Below, one piece after another: positions 36,457-47,312 of a stretch of 64,000 nt of DNA; the first letter of the stretch is position 1; each line of letters begins with the position of its first letter. A program made the position numbers and the translations under genes. The notes beneath the pieces were generated by a model. That model had not been told where the DNA came from and searched no databases. It saw nothing but the letters and a program-made list of their open reading frames with translations. Location: the NCBI GenBank assembly GCA_964036195.1, contig OZ038452.1:25617785-25681784 (forward strand), given 5' to 3'. The stretch is from Sphaerolaimus hirsutus (Eukaryota; Nematoda; Chromadorea; Monhysterida; Sphaerolaimidae).

Positions 36457-39400
36457 ATGCGCGCCGAGGAGAGCGTGCCGCTGCGCGACAAGGGCGACGG
36501 GTCGGGTGCCAGTCCCAAACCCTGTAAAACGCCCTGTCAAATGTCAAATGTCACGCAAAGTGTCAAAGGTCATGTAAAATGCCCAGCAAAATGGCAATGG
36601 CAACTCGGTTGCCATTTCGCAGAGCATTTCACGTGACTTTCAACACTTTACACGACACTTGACACTTCACAGGGCACTTTACATGCTCCGGGACTGCCCC
36701 CAGGTTTCGTTCCACCACCCTACCCCGTGGGCGACGGGCCGCACGATGGCAACAAGAGGGTGGAGCACCTGGACCAGGTGGTCATCGAGGGCGACCCGCC
36801 CAGGGAGAAGTGGGACAGCTGGTTCGAGTTCATGCTGTCCTGCGTCGGCTACGCCATTGGATTGGGCAACGTGTGGCGCTTCCCTTATCTGTGCTACCAG
36901 AATGGAGGCGGTTGGTTTGGGGGGGGGAACGATGGGAAATTGTGGGGAGCATGACAGTAGGCGTCATGACAAAGATCATGCTAAGTGGCATATGTCATGC
37001 AACGTGTGAAATGTCATGTCGACTGTTAATAAAAGTGTCAAATTTCAAGAAAAGTATCAATGTCAAGCAAAGTGTCAATTTTGTATCCAGATCTAATGTT
37101 TTTTTTTAAATCCAGATCTTATGTTTTTGTATCAAGACCTTATGTTACTGTATCCAAATCCTTATTAGTAAAATCTTTTGCATACAATCTTAAAGCTTGC
37201 ATACAAAAACGTAAGATCTACATTTGTTATGACAAATGCCATGCAATTGTCATGACAATTGACGCTTTGCTTGAGATTTGTCATGACAATTGACGCTTTG
37301 CTTGAGATTTGTCATGACAATTGACACTTTTCACGACATTTTACATGACATTTGACACATAACTTTACATCTACCATTACATCACTGTTCGGGTATTCAA
37401 TCCAGTTTGTGTTCCCAACCCTAACAGTAACTATTGGGGCACAGCTCTCATGTAAATTCACAACTATCGGTGCCGTTGCGGTGCAAGGTACCTGACGCAA
37501 CGGATCCTTCAGACGGTACCGGTGCGGACATTGCCACATCCACCGGTACTATTCATCTACTAAATAAACGACGACATCCCCTTTTCAGGTGCCTTCCTCA
37601 TACCCTACGTCATCTCAGTGATTTTTTGCGGCGTGCCCCTCTTTGTGATAGAGACATCCTGGGGACAAATGCTGTCAGTTGGTGGATTGGGCATGTTCAA
37701 AATATGTCCATTATTTAAAGGTATTTTATAAAGTTGATTTTATTTTTCAATTGAGGTGTAAATTTATACCGTATTTCCTCGAATTAACCACACTTAAATT
37801 TAGCCCCCTCGAAATACATCCAGGTCTGCGCGACCTGGGGAAACCCCCTCCCCTCAAAATTTGCTGGCGAAAAAATAAACCCCCTGGGGGTATTTCAAGG
37901 AAATACGGTAGGTAAATAGCTTGAACCATGTATAGTGATGGAAAAGCGCCAGGAAAAATGGCGCCAGGCGCCAATGGCGCCATGGCGCCATTCAAAAAAT
38001 TGGCGCCGGGCGCTAAAGGGCGCCAGAGAAAATGGCGCCAGGCGCCAAACGGCGCCAACGATAAAATTCACTGTTTCAGTGAATACCGTATTTCCTCGAA
38101 ATACCCCCCGGGGGGTGATTGTTTCATAGTGGTCCCGAGAGGGGGGGGGGTTAAACGAGGGGGGAGGGGGGGGTATTTCGAGGGGGGGGGGTTATTATTT
38201 CCCACGAAAATTTTTGACAACCAAGTACGAAATTGTCGTCTGAAACGTACGCAGACGTCGATAAATGCAACAAAAACCGCCATTTATAAGGTTCTGTAGA
38301 CTAATATTAGTACGTAGATGGTATAAACACTGTTCTCACATGATTCCGACATTGTTTTAACGTGTGTTCTGCACTACGCAGAACACAAACTGCAGTATTT
38401 GTCATGTACGTTCTCTTTACACTCAATTTGGGGGGGGGGTATTTCGAGGGGGGGGTGATTGTTTCATAGTGGTCTCGAGAGGGGGGGGGGTCAAACGAGG
38501 GGGGGGGTATTTCAAGGGGGGGTATTTCGAGGAAATACGGTATATCATCACGGAAGCAGGTATAGAACAGGAACGTGCTATACCATTTTTCTCATGCTGC
38601 CTCAAGCCACAAAAATCATCTTATCATGAATATTATATGCCATATTTCCTTGAAATATGCCCAGGGGGCTTATTTTTTGACAGCAAATTTTGAGGTGTTA
38701 ATACAAGATTAATATTAGGTAAAATATCTATTTATTGCTTGTCACATACTCATACAGGCAGATGCAACAAAAACTACAATTATAGAGATGCATAAGTGTC
38801 TATTGTTGCTTAAATTATTCCTCCCCTGAATACTTCCTCCTCAAAACGGTCTGACGAAAAAATAATCCTTGAGGGGAATATTTCAAGCCAAAAAAGTACA
38901 AGCAAATACTTAAATACAGTAAATACGGTCCCACGTAAGGAAATTACGGTGTTTCGTCGAATCAACCTCCCACAAAATACCCCCAAGTCTAAGCAAGCTG
39001 AAAAAACCATAAACCCTGTGAGTATTTCAAGGAAATGCAATGCATTGTAAATAGGTAATCAATGATGTCAGGGCTTGGAAAGAATTATTGACGTTTTTCT
39101 AATAGTGGGTCAAATGTGAATATTTGCAGTTTATGTGGTATAAAACCATCAACATGAAGTTAAACTTACAATGCTAGCAAAAAACTAGAAACATAGCAAA
39201 AAATCAGAAACATGAATGTGTTAAACACCACCAAAATAACATCATTTGGCAGATAAGGCAGTCGAATGTGAAAAATTTGAACCGTTCATCGCTGCATCTT
39301 GGCGCCATTTCCGGCGCCATCAAAAACAATGGCGCTGGGCGCCAAATTGGCGCCAGCGAAAATGGCGCCAAGCGCTAAGGGCGCCATGGCGCCATTCGAA

Positions 39401-42400
39401 ATAATGGCGCCGGGCGCCAGATGGCGCCACAGAAAAGGGCGCCAAGCGCCAATGGCGCCATGGCGCTGGCGCCCTTTGGCGCCATTAAAGGGCGCCAGCG
39501 CCATGGCGCCATTCCATCACTAACCATGTAACTTTCACAAAAAAGCAGATGAAATAATATTTGTCTGCAACACTTCACAGGAGTCGGCTATGCAGCCGTA
39601 GTGATGGCATTCTGGCTGAACGTTTACTACATCGTCGTTCTATCGTGGGCACTGTATTACCTGTGGTACGCTTTGAAGGCGCTCTTCACAAATGATTACC
39701 TCGCCTGGGGCCAGTGCAACAACACGTGCGTTTCATTTGCAAACATATTTTGAAGCAACTTTAGTTGGGGCTGATAATCGCTTCTTGGCGATTTTATGGG
39801 TGACATGTGGGGCGGTAGAACCTTCAGGTCCCAAACCCTGTAAAATGTCACGTGTAATGTAAAAGTCCCTGTAAAATGTTATGTGTCATGTAAAACAGCC
39901 TGTAAAATCATCATGTGTCATGTAAAAGCCCCTGTAAAGTATCCAAATCTTATTGTGTAGGTAGTACCTATTCAACTCATTTTCGTTTTTATCCAACCTT
40001 ATGTTGTTGTATCCAAATCTTATGTTAATGTTTAATTTTCACTCTGAACAACTTTTGCAGCTGGAATGAGCCATCTTGCCAGTCCGACTACGAAGTGTGC
40101 ACAACTGTGAATGAAACCCTGAAAAGGGCTTTCGATGTAGAAGACTTGAATGATTGGCATTTGAACGAATACACTGTCAAGGGTAAATCTCTGCTTTTCA
40201 ACGTGCTCGCCGAGGATGAAGTTCTGTGTCACGAAAACCGGTCGTCCCCTGTGAGAGAATTCTGGGAGTGAGTGAACGTTTTGAGCGACCGCTTAACGTA
40301 GGAGTACCGTGGAAGTTTGAAAGGATACTTGCAGTTTGAATTTAGCTTTGGATTTTGAAATGGGAAATTTGAACCCCATTGTCAGAAAACTGGCAAGTAT
40401 GTTGAATACACCAAAGTATCTAAATGGACTACGTATACATTGACAAATGTATTTTCATTGTCGTTTCTATAAGTGTATCCAATTGGTTAGGCCCTGCATG
40501 CGTAAGAATCCAAGAATTTTCGGTATTTCAATATCGTTAGCAAACGTCGTACGCGTATTATATGCAGTATACAGTAATTTTGTCACAATTTCAGAAATCA
40601 AGTTCTTCAAATGTCAACCGATATTTGGGATGTGAACAGAATTCGCTGGGAACTCGCACTCACACTGGCCATAGCATGGGTTCTTTGCTACTTTTGCATT
40701 TTCAAAGGGGTCAAATGGACTGGCAAGGTGATCTAGATTTTTTTGCAATTTTCCACAATACCTAAGTGGTAGAAAAATCTAATTCAGTGTGACATCTAGC
40801 TGCCCATTTTAGGTATATTGGAAATCTACAAGTGTACCAAGGATAAATAATTCTTTTTTTACACCATTTGTTGTACACCATTTTTGAACAAATGAAAAGT
40901 TTCAACCAATCAGTTTCCCGAAACAAAGATGGTTAAATGACAATGACAATGACACTGCCCAGGAAACTTCATTTGCATTTTCACCCAACCAAACAAAAAC
41001 GCAGGTGGTATACTTCACTGCAATCTACCCATACGCGATGATGTTCATACTGCTTATCCGTGGTGTAACCCTCCCAGGAGCTGGAGGCGGGCTCGAATTT
41101 TATTTGTATCCCAACTTCACCAAACTTGGAGAGTCACAGGTAGCCTAGAAATTCCTTTCTGTTAATGCAGTTTATTGAAGTACCATGTTTGATTGAATAA
41201 TTCCCCCTGTAAGACGAGTGAGGAAAAAATAATTCCCCCTTGGACAATTCCCCCCTTGAGTTTGTTATGTCGGATTTCAAAGAAAATGGGGTGTTATTGT
41301 GCAAATAAAGTATATTTGTGGAATGACTTGATAGGAACATGCTTGAAAAGTTTGAAAATATAATAATTCCTCCCTTCGAATTATCCCCCTCTCGAATGGT
41401 CCCCCTTCAAAAAGTCTGACGAAAAAATAATTCCTCATGGGAATTATTTGAGAAAATACGATATGTACCTACATCCTATATGTTAATATAAAATATGTAA
41501 TTTACACAAATATTTTATCAAATATTTGATAGGTTTGGATTGATGCATCAACCCAAGTATTCTTCTCATATGGACTGGGGCTTGGAGCACTTGTGGCTCT
41601 CGGCAGCTACAATGCTTACCACAACAATGTCTACAGGTATGTCATTTGGCAACATTGTCTACATTGGTATTTACATACACTGTCACTTGACAGTTTGACT
41701 CCTAGCATGTGTATTATAGTAGTTGAATGAACTTATTACTGTAGTAGTTGATTGACAATCTGTAGTAAGTCAATCAACACCTGCATTAAAAATTTTCAAT
41801 CAACCACTATCAGCCCAACTTACTAGTGCTAAATTGATATATGCACCCCATGTAGGACATGGTGGCTACTGGAATACTCCTTGATTTGTCCTATTTGGGG
41901 TTGAAAAGTTTCACAGATTTTGCAGAACAAATAAGGTGTTTTTGCATAAAACATTTGCGGCATTTGTGCCCATCACATAATTTGGCACTGGAGGCACTTT
42001 TCCTCACTTTGTATACACTAAATACCATAGATTCGTCCATTTAGGTAATTGTCACACCAGTATTTTCTAGGAAATGGGGGTTATTTGCGGGACAATAAGA
42101 GAGGTAACACGTTAAACAAAAATTTTGTCACACCAGGCAGGCACTGACAGTGTGCTGTGTGAATAGCTGCACGAGCTTTTTTGCTGGGTTTGTGATTTTC
42201 TCGTTCATTGGATACATGGCACAGGCACAGGGAAAAACAGTTGCTGACGTTGCAGAATCAGGTGTGTCATTTTTTAATGAATTTTTAGTTGATTAAAAGA
42301 AAATGAATTGTGGGTTTTCTATTGACAGGCCCTGGTTTGCTGTTCCTTGCATATCCATCAGGGATAATGCAACTGCCGGGGGCTCCAATTTGGTCCATAA

Positions 42401-44883
42401 TGTTTTTCACTATGGTGCTCTTCTTGGGGCTGGATTCACAGGTTGAGTTTGTACTGATTTGTTGTGACTAAAAATAGAACTTTTTACAAATACAATTTTC
42501 AAGTACATTTACAATTTTGACCATTTAAAAAATACTGAAAAAATCAATTCTTTGGCTGAAATACGAAATTTCTACACAATTTTATACCCAGATCCCATAA
42601 AATACCTAAAAAGATATACTCATCTTTATTCTTCCATATAGACAAAGGCTTTTATACAATTTTAACCAGATTGGCTTGTTTTGAGTGCCATGCTTGAATT
42701 GAGTGCCATGCTCGAATACAGTGCCAGGGTAACTGCCTTATGAAACAATACAGTGCCATGCTTGAATTGAGTGCCCCTCACACCTAAGTAATAGAAGCAA
42801 ACATGACGCGGGAAACGCAGTACGTTCAAAAACGTTACTGCATGCGAGTGGCTTCTGTTCTGTCGCTTCTGTTGTTAAAAAATCCAGTCGTTGTTGCATC
42901 TAATTGACGCAGCTGTTGACATTACATCATAATTACGCAGCTGGAATCGATATACGTACCAAAATATGTATATCGATGTCTATAATTGAATTGAAATGCC
43001 TTACCAAATAATACAGTACCATGCTCGAATTGAGTGCCATGCTCGAATTGAGTGCCACTGTAAGGACGTTGTGAAAAAATACAGTGCCCGGGGTTCAAAA
43101 CAAGCCAATACGGTACTGGGTAAAAAATTATCTTACCCAGGTGTTACATGAGCATGAGTAAACATGTATGTGCCCTGTATGTGTACTTTTGAAAACGTTT
43201 GAAGGCGTTTAATAACTGGTAACTAACAACCCTCAATCTCTGAAATATTTTTTTCAGTTTTGTACAATGGAGGGCTTCTTCACAGCAATAATTGATGAAT
43301 TTCCACATTTAATAAGAGGACGGAAGTATGGTCGGGAGCTATTTATTCTAGTAATATGCGTTATTTCTTACTTTATTGGCCTAGTCACAGTGACAGATGT
43401 GAGTTTTTACTTTACTTTACGCAATTTATCTGTTTTAATACCCAAATATAATAATCAAAGCACCTTCTTTTCAGGGTGGTATATATGCCTTCAAAATATT
43501 TGACTTTTATGCTGCCAGTGGTTGGGCTTTACTGTGGCTTCTATTCTTTGAATGTGTGGCCATATCATGGGGTGTAGGTATGTGATAAGTATAGTCTCCA
43601 CACAATTTACTACTTGTCAGTGCTAAAGCAAAAGTGCAAAAATATTCACATTTCTATGCACTTGAACACTTTCAGAAAGTGAACAAAACAGGTACTTTTT
43701 TTGGGGGGGGGACACAAAATATTTATTCTTGCCCTTGAGTATAAATTTTTGTTGGAGTAAAAGTAAATTAGTTTTCACAACTTTGGTGGACACAACAGAC
43801 ATCATAAATACTTGTTTATCGCAATTTTAACTGTTTTCACTGATTGGTTTGCAGCAAGGTGCTTTAATATTCACACTCTACCCTAGTACACATATGTCTT
43901 GTCAACACATATTTCCATTTCAGGTTTGGACAAATGGTATGCTGGATTGTACCACATGCTAGGGTACCACCCCCATGGCTGGTGGAAAATATCCTGGCTG
44001 GTGATCACGCCTGGAATATGCCTGGTCAGTGAATCACAACATAATTTGTGGTGGCACTTTAACTACAGGGTTTTCATGTGCAGGGTGTCATGATATTCAG
44101 CCTTGCAAGCTATGAAAGGGTGAAGCTGCCTGGATATAAATTTCCCGTTACTTCAGAGCTCATAGGATGGTTCCTTGCATTGTCGTCAATGCTGTGCATA
44201 CCTGGATATGCCATTTACAAATGGGTGGTAACTCCAGCTCATGGCATGACCTGGCAGCAGGTAAACGCAATTTTGTCATTAGTGGTGCAGGCAGAACCTA
44301 ACACCAGAACAGATGAGCTTTCAATAACAGGGGAATCTAAATTGAAAGTTTTAATTATTGTGTATATTGCAAATCTTCAACTAAAACTCCTAGGTTTACT
44401 ATTTCCTTCATATTTTTATACTGGGGTGTTATTCAAACAGAGTTCACTTGAAGTAGGCAAATTGATACCTAGACCACTTAATGATAGACCACTAAGTTTA
44501 AAGACCACTGAGAATAGACATGTTTATTTCTCAAAACTGAAAACCATATTGGTGTTAGTGTGTAGGAGTAGTTACACTAGATATGGATTTATTCATGACC
44601 TGTATGGAAAAGGCATTGTATGGTGTAGCTCAGAAAGGGTGTAACTAGTTATTGAAGAAGACAGGTATATCCTCACATGACTAATGGGTGGGTCAAACTT
44701 GGGGGAGGGGCGGTATTCAAAGGCGAAGCTCGCTACCGATTCAAGTTTCAGTTTTGGAAAATGATTATGTTTTGGTGACCTTTTGGGAAATTTTGCACAC
44801 AGAAACTGCGCCATCTGAGTCGAACGACGGGACCAATTGAGGATATGAGAGCAGACGTGCCACCGAGCAGCCACGTGGCATAG
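36457..44883 (+). CDS. Gat: SLC6-family Na+/Cl- neurotransmitter transporter, GABA-transporter type
   Basis: Fifteen exons give one continuous 650-residue frame: 36457-36505, 36704-36910, 37589-37720, 39581-39725, 40061-40267, 40595-40727, 41005-41139, 41533-41636, 42137-42261, 42329-42441, 43258-43398, 43475-43577, 43924-44024, 44084-44260, 44803-44883. All introns are GT-AG and phases match. The product is a 12-helix plasma-membrane symporter expected to take up GABA with Na+ and Cl-. Visible: TM1 motif [19 protein letters not shown] (residues 67-85), the TM3 YYIVVLSW, the extracellular-loop cysteine pair with Asn glycosylation sites (NET, NRS), TM6 [17 protein letters not shown] and the TM8 [12 protein letters not shown], the last characteristic of GABA transporters. 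Length suits the family (about 600-650). The second extracellular loop is longer than in vertebrate GAT1. Intron 1 is a transposon. Creatine, taurine or betaine specificity cannot be excluded. Confidence 0.9.
36506..36700 (+). mobile_element. Introner-like element forming SLC6 intron 1
   Basis: The element begins exactly at the donor (GTGCCAGTCCCAAACCCTG) and ends GGGACTGCCCC, followed by CAG (36701-36703) whose AG is the acceptor. The arms have GTAAAACGCCCTG, TGTCAAATGTCA and matching inverted units around a hairpin (TGGCAACTCGGTTGCCA). The intron is therefore the 195-bp element plus 3 bases of target duplication. The left trinucleotide is now CGG; a CAG there would read Ser TCA instead of TCG, so the mismatch is explained by one silent change. 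Removing 36506-36703 keeps the transporter frame (phase 1). Confidence 0.85.
36911..37588 (+). repeat. SLC6 intron 2 with introner-family interior sequence
   Basis: Between exons 2 and 3 the sequence is rich in TGTCATG, CAAAGTGTCAA and TTTGTATCCAGATCTTATG units that also occur inside the CWG-flanked elements at 8000-8160, 39834-40025 and 63300-63410. The diagnostic termini are not recognisable, so it may be a degraded older copy. Confidence 0.5.
37767..37910. mobile_element. TA-flanked MITE in SLC6 intron 3
   Basis: TACCGTATTTCCTCGAATT to CAAGGAAATACGGTA, 144 bp, immediately upstream of the larger hAT-like insertion in the same intron. Confidence 0.65.
37933..39522. mobile_element. 1.6-kb hAT-like element with GGCGCC ends, nested inserts
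   Basis: Ends TAGTGATGGAAAAGCGCC and GGCGCCATTCCATCACTA are inverted; the exact 8-bp duplication ACCATGTA lies at 37925-37932 and 39523-39530. Both arms are degenerate GGCGCCA/TGGCGCC units. A full TA-flanked G-tract element (38084-38542), a second one (about 38637-39030) and GAATAATTCC-type sequence are nested inside. The whole occupies most of SLC6 intron 3 and ends 50 bp before the exon 4 acceptor. Confidence 0.85.
38084..38542. mobile_element. TA-flanked G-tract MITE, young subfamily
   Basis: TACCGTATTTCCTCGAAATA to TTTCGAGGAAATACGGTA. It shares nearly all of its length with 55562-56023, including non-repetitive middle sequence (GTCTGAAACGTACGCAGACG, TTGTTTTAACGTGTGTTCTG). The pair are recent copies of one source. 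Several runs of eight or more G lie on one strand. Confidence 0.8.
42665..43115. mobile_element. MITE in SLC6 intron 10, GGCTTGTTTTGA ends
   Basis: Left ATTGGCTTGTTTTGAGTGCC pairs with right TTCAAAACAAGCCAATACGG. The arms repeat ATGCTCGAATTGAGTGCC units. The right end is CCGTATT-like and TA-flanked, linking it to the other TA-flanked families. Confidence 0.7.
44261..44802 (+). other. SLC6 last intron with long in-frame read-through
   Basis: The exon 14 frame stays open past the GTAAAC donor to a stop at 44642-44644, adding 127 residues if the intron were retained. The added peptide has no resemblance I recognise to any transporter C-terminus. The spliced ending at 44803-44883, by contrast, gives a short Ser/Pro-containing tail ending in a natural stop and is preferred. 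Confidence 0.5.
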
Positions 44884-47312
44884 TTGTCACTGCAATGCAA
44901 ACTTCACCGAAAGCACTTAATCTTGTTGCATTTTATTATTTTTTACGGAATTCCATCGTCTACGTGAAGAAGAGTTTAAAAGTTTAAAACTGTTTAAATA
45001 TGATGTATTTATATGTTAAGTTTAATATAGAGACAACAATAAGAACCTTAGATGTCGCATTTGGTGTTATCATTTGGCACGCAAAACATATTTTCATGGA
45101 TTTACTATGTATTTACTATTTACTTTATTATGTATTGACTAATCAAGTATAATAAGGTATGAACTTCTTGAGAACATTTTAAAATTAATCGAGTAAACCA
45201 TTTTTCATTATTTTATGCTTTTATTATTATTGAATGCCCACCCAAATTCTATGAATAACCCAAATCCCCTGAGTAGGCAATTCAAACAACCTTTTGCACA
45301 ATTTTTAGGCATGTATAAATACTTATGTAAAGTCTGGCGGCACTATCAGACCCAGTAAAATGTTATCTGAAGTATTTTTATAAATTGTCATGTAAAGTGT
45401 AAAAAGTCAAAATATCAAATGCCTGGTAAAAATAAAAGAATGGTTTTACACATTTGACTTTGGAAGTGCCCCCTGAGCGAACATTCAGCACTGAGACTTT
45501 ACATTAGCATTAGCTTGTGTATGGATGAATACTTCATTACCTGGGGCCAGTTCCTCAAGCGGAGAAGTCAAAAACCGTTTGAAAAGTTAAATTAGAAGTG
45601 AAATGAGAAGTGAGAAGTAAAAACACCACTTGTGGAATTGGCACCAAGAGATAACGCAGCATCTATTAGCAGTTCAAACAAACTTTCAATTAGCAATTTG
45701 AATGATTATAATCACCTAGAAGTTCGCAGTTGCTGCAGGGCGGTGCTGGTAGAAGTGAAAGTGACGTAAAAAAGCACCACATCATGGCGCTATTGGCGCC
45801 CACTTTCCGTGGCGCCAGTCGCCAACGTAACGTGCACTCGACAATTTTTTTCTGGCGCTACTCACAGCTTTACTTGTGACTTACAACCTTTCATGCCACT
45901 TGAACATTTGAAGAATTGACGATACACGGTACAATATCTTTCACCTGTCATTCACCACTTTTCTGATCAATTGATGATTTTAAGGGATTGACCACGGTAT
46001 TAGATCACAAATTCATGTTTTCCGATCCTGAATCATTGAAAAACACTCGGGAGATTTATATTCCTTTAAATATCAGGAGATATCAAGAAATCTTGTATTT
46101 ATTTACATTTACTCTGATGGATTTAACTGGGTATATTTTATTTATGAGAAGAAAATTGTAAAAATACATAACTTATTTATATTCCCTCTTCGTTTTTTTA
46201 CAGAGTGATTTTATAATATTTCCCTTTCGAGGGATTTTCTGATATTATATTTTCTCAAAATCACTCATTTCTTCATCGATAATCCCAAAAAATGGAGTTT
46301 TCCAGTGCCAACACCTCAACCTGGGTCACAATAAAACTAAGTCCCATCTTATCCCAAGCCCGAAAAGAGTTCAATTTGAACTCTGCTGCGTGATGCTAAT
46401 TACGAGAGTAGACAAGACAAGTGACAAGAAACGTGGTGAAGTAAGGTCAGAAAAGTAAACCAAGGAAAGCTTGAATTCAAGTGACAGATAAAGTTACAGA
46501 TACAAATAAATTTCTAAAGAGAACGAGTCCCACTTAAGGTTTGCTTGTCATGGCAGCAGAGCAGAGGTGGCACTTCACCAGTCTTTTAGTCTTATTTTGT
46601 GTCTGTAAACTCTGTCTGTTTGTTAATATTTACTGTTTGTCATTATCTATTATTTTCCTTTTGATAACATATTTATGTATGATGGAAACATTTTGTTGTA
46701 TCGTTATTGTTTTATTTAAAAAGTATCGAAGATCGAGTATTTATAGTATGTATTTTTATTAACATTGCATTTTAACTTTAACTATTTGAAAACACAGAAA
46801 TAGTGTAGCAGAACAACTGTTTTACTGAAAATTTTACTGTTTTTTATATTTATGTTAGCATATGCATTTGATAAAATGGATCTCGGTTTTATATGGCATA
46901 TGGATGTAGCATATGAACATTTAAATACGAAAAAATACAACAAACAATCACTTCTATACAAACGAACACACAAACAAAATGTTGGCTGAAAAAATTGAAA
47001 TGCTAGCAGAACCACTATTGACAGGGTCATCCTAAGATTTTTAAACAGTAGGATAATAATTCCAGCACCACAGGAAGTTTACCCATAACCAATCCAGAAT
47101 GCTACAATGATTGCATTACTATATTATCGGAGGAGTTAGCTTAGCTGTATATTTCTCCAAAAATAAGATAAATAGGTATCATTAAACATAATAGTTTAAT
47201 CAATCCACCTTGCACAAATTATACCAATTTTGTGCATGGCGTTAAAAACAAAATTTGATCACTCACACCAACATTAACCCCATATACATTCAAAAAATGT
47301 CAGAAAATCAGT
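44884..47312. other. Intergenic region between SLC6 and the chitin-binding gene
   Basis: The two genes are convergent, so this should contain both 3' UTRs. No strong polyadenylation signal can be assigned; AATAAA at 45431-45436 is a candidate for SLC6. A short CWG-type element (45544-45644, GGGCCAGTTCCTC to GAATTGGCAC) and a GGCGCC patch (about 45783-45865) are present. The remainder is AT-rich with no gene seen. Confidence 0.5.

Noticed and set aside
46262..46400. Alternative last exon for SLC6 near 46300
   Set aside because: Possible acceptors give peptides without similarity, while 44803-44883 joins in phase with a normal tail and stop.
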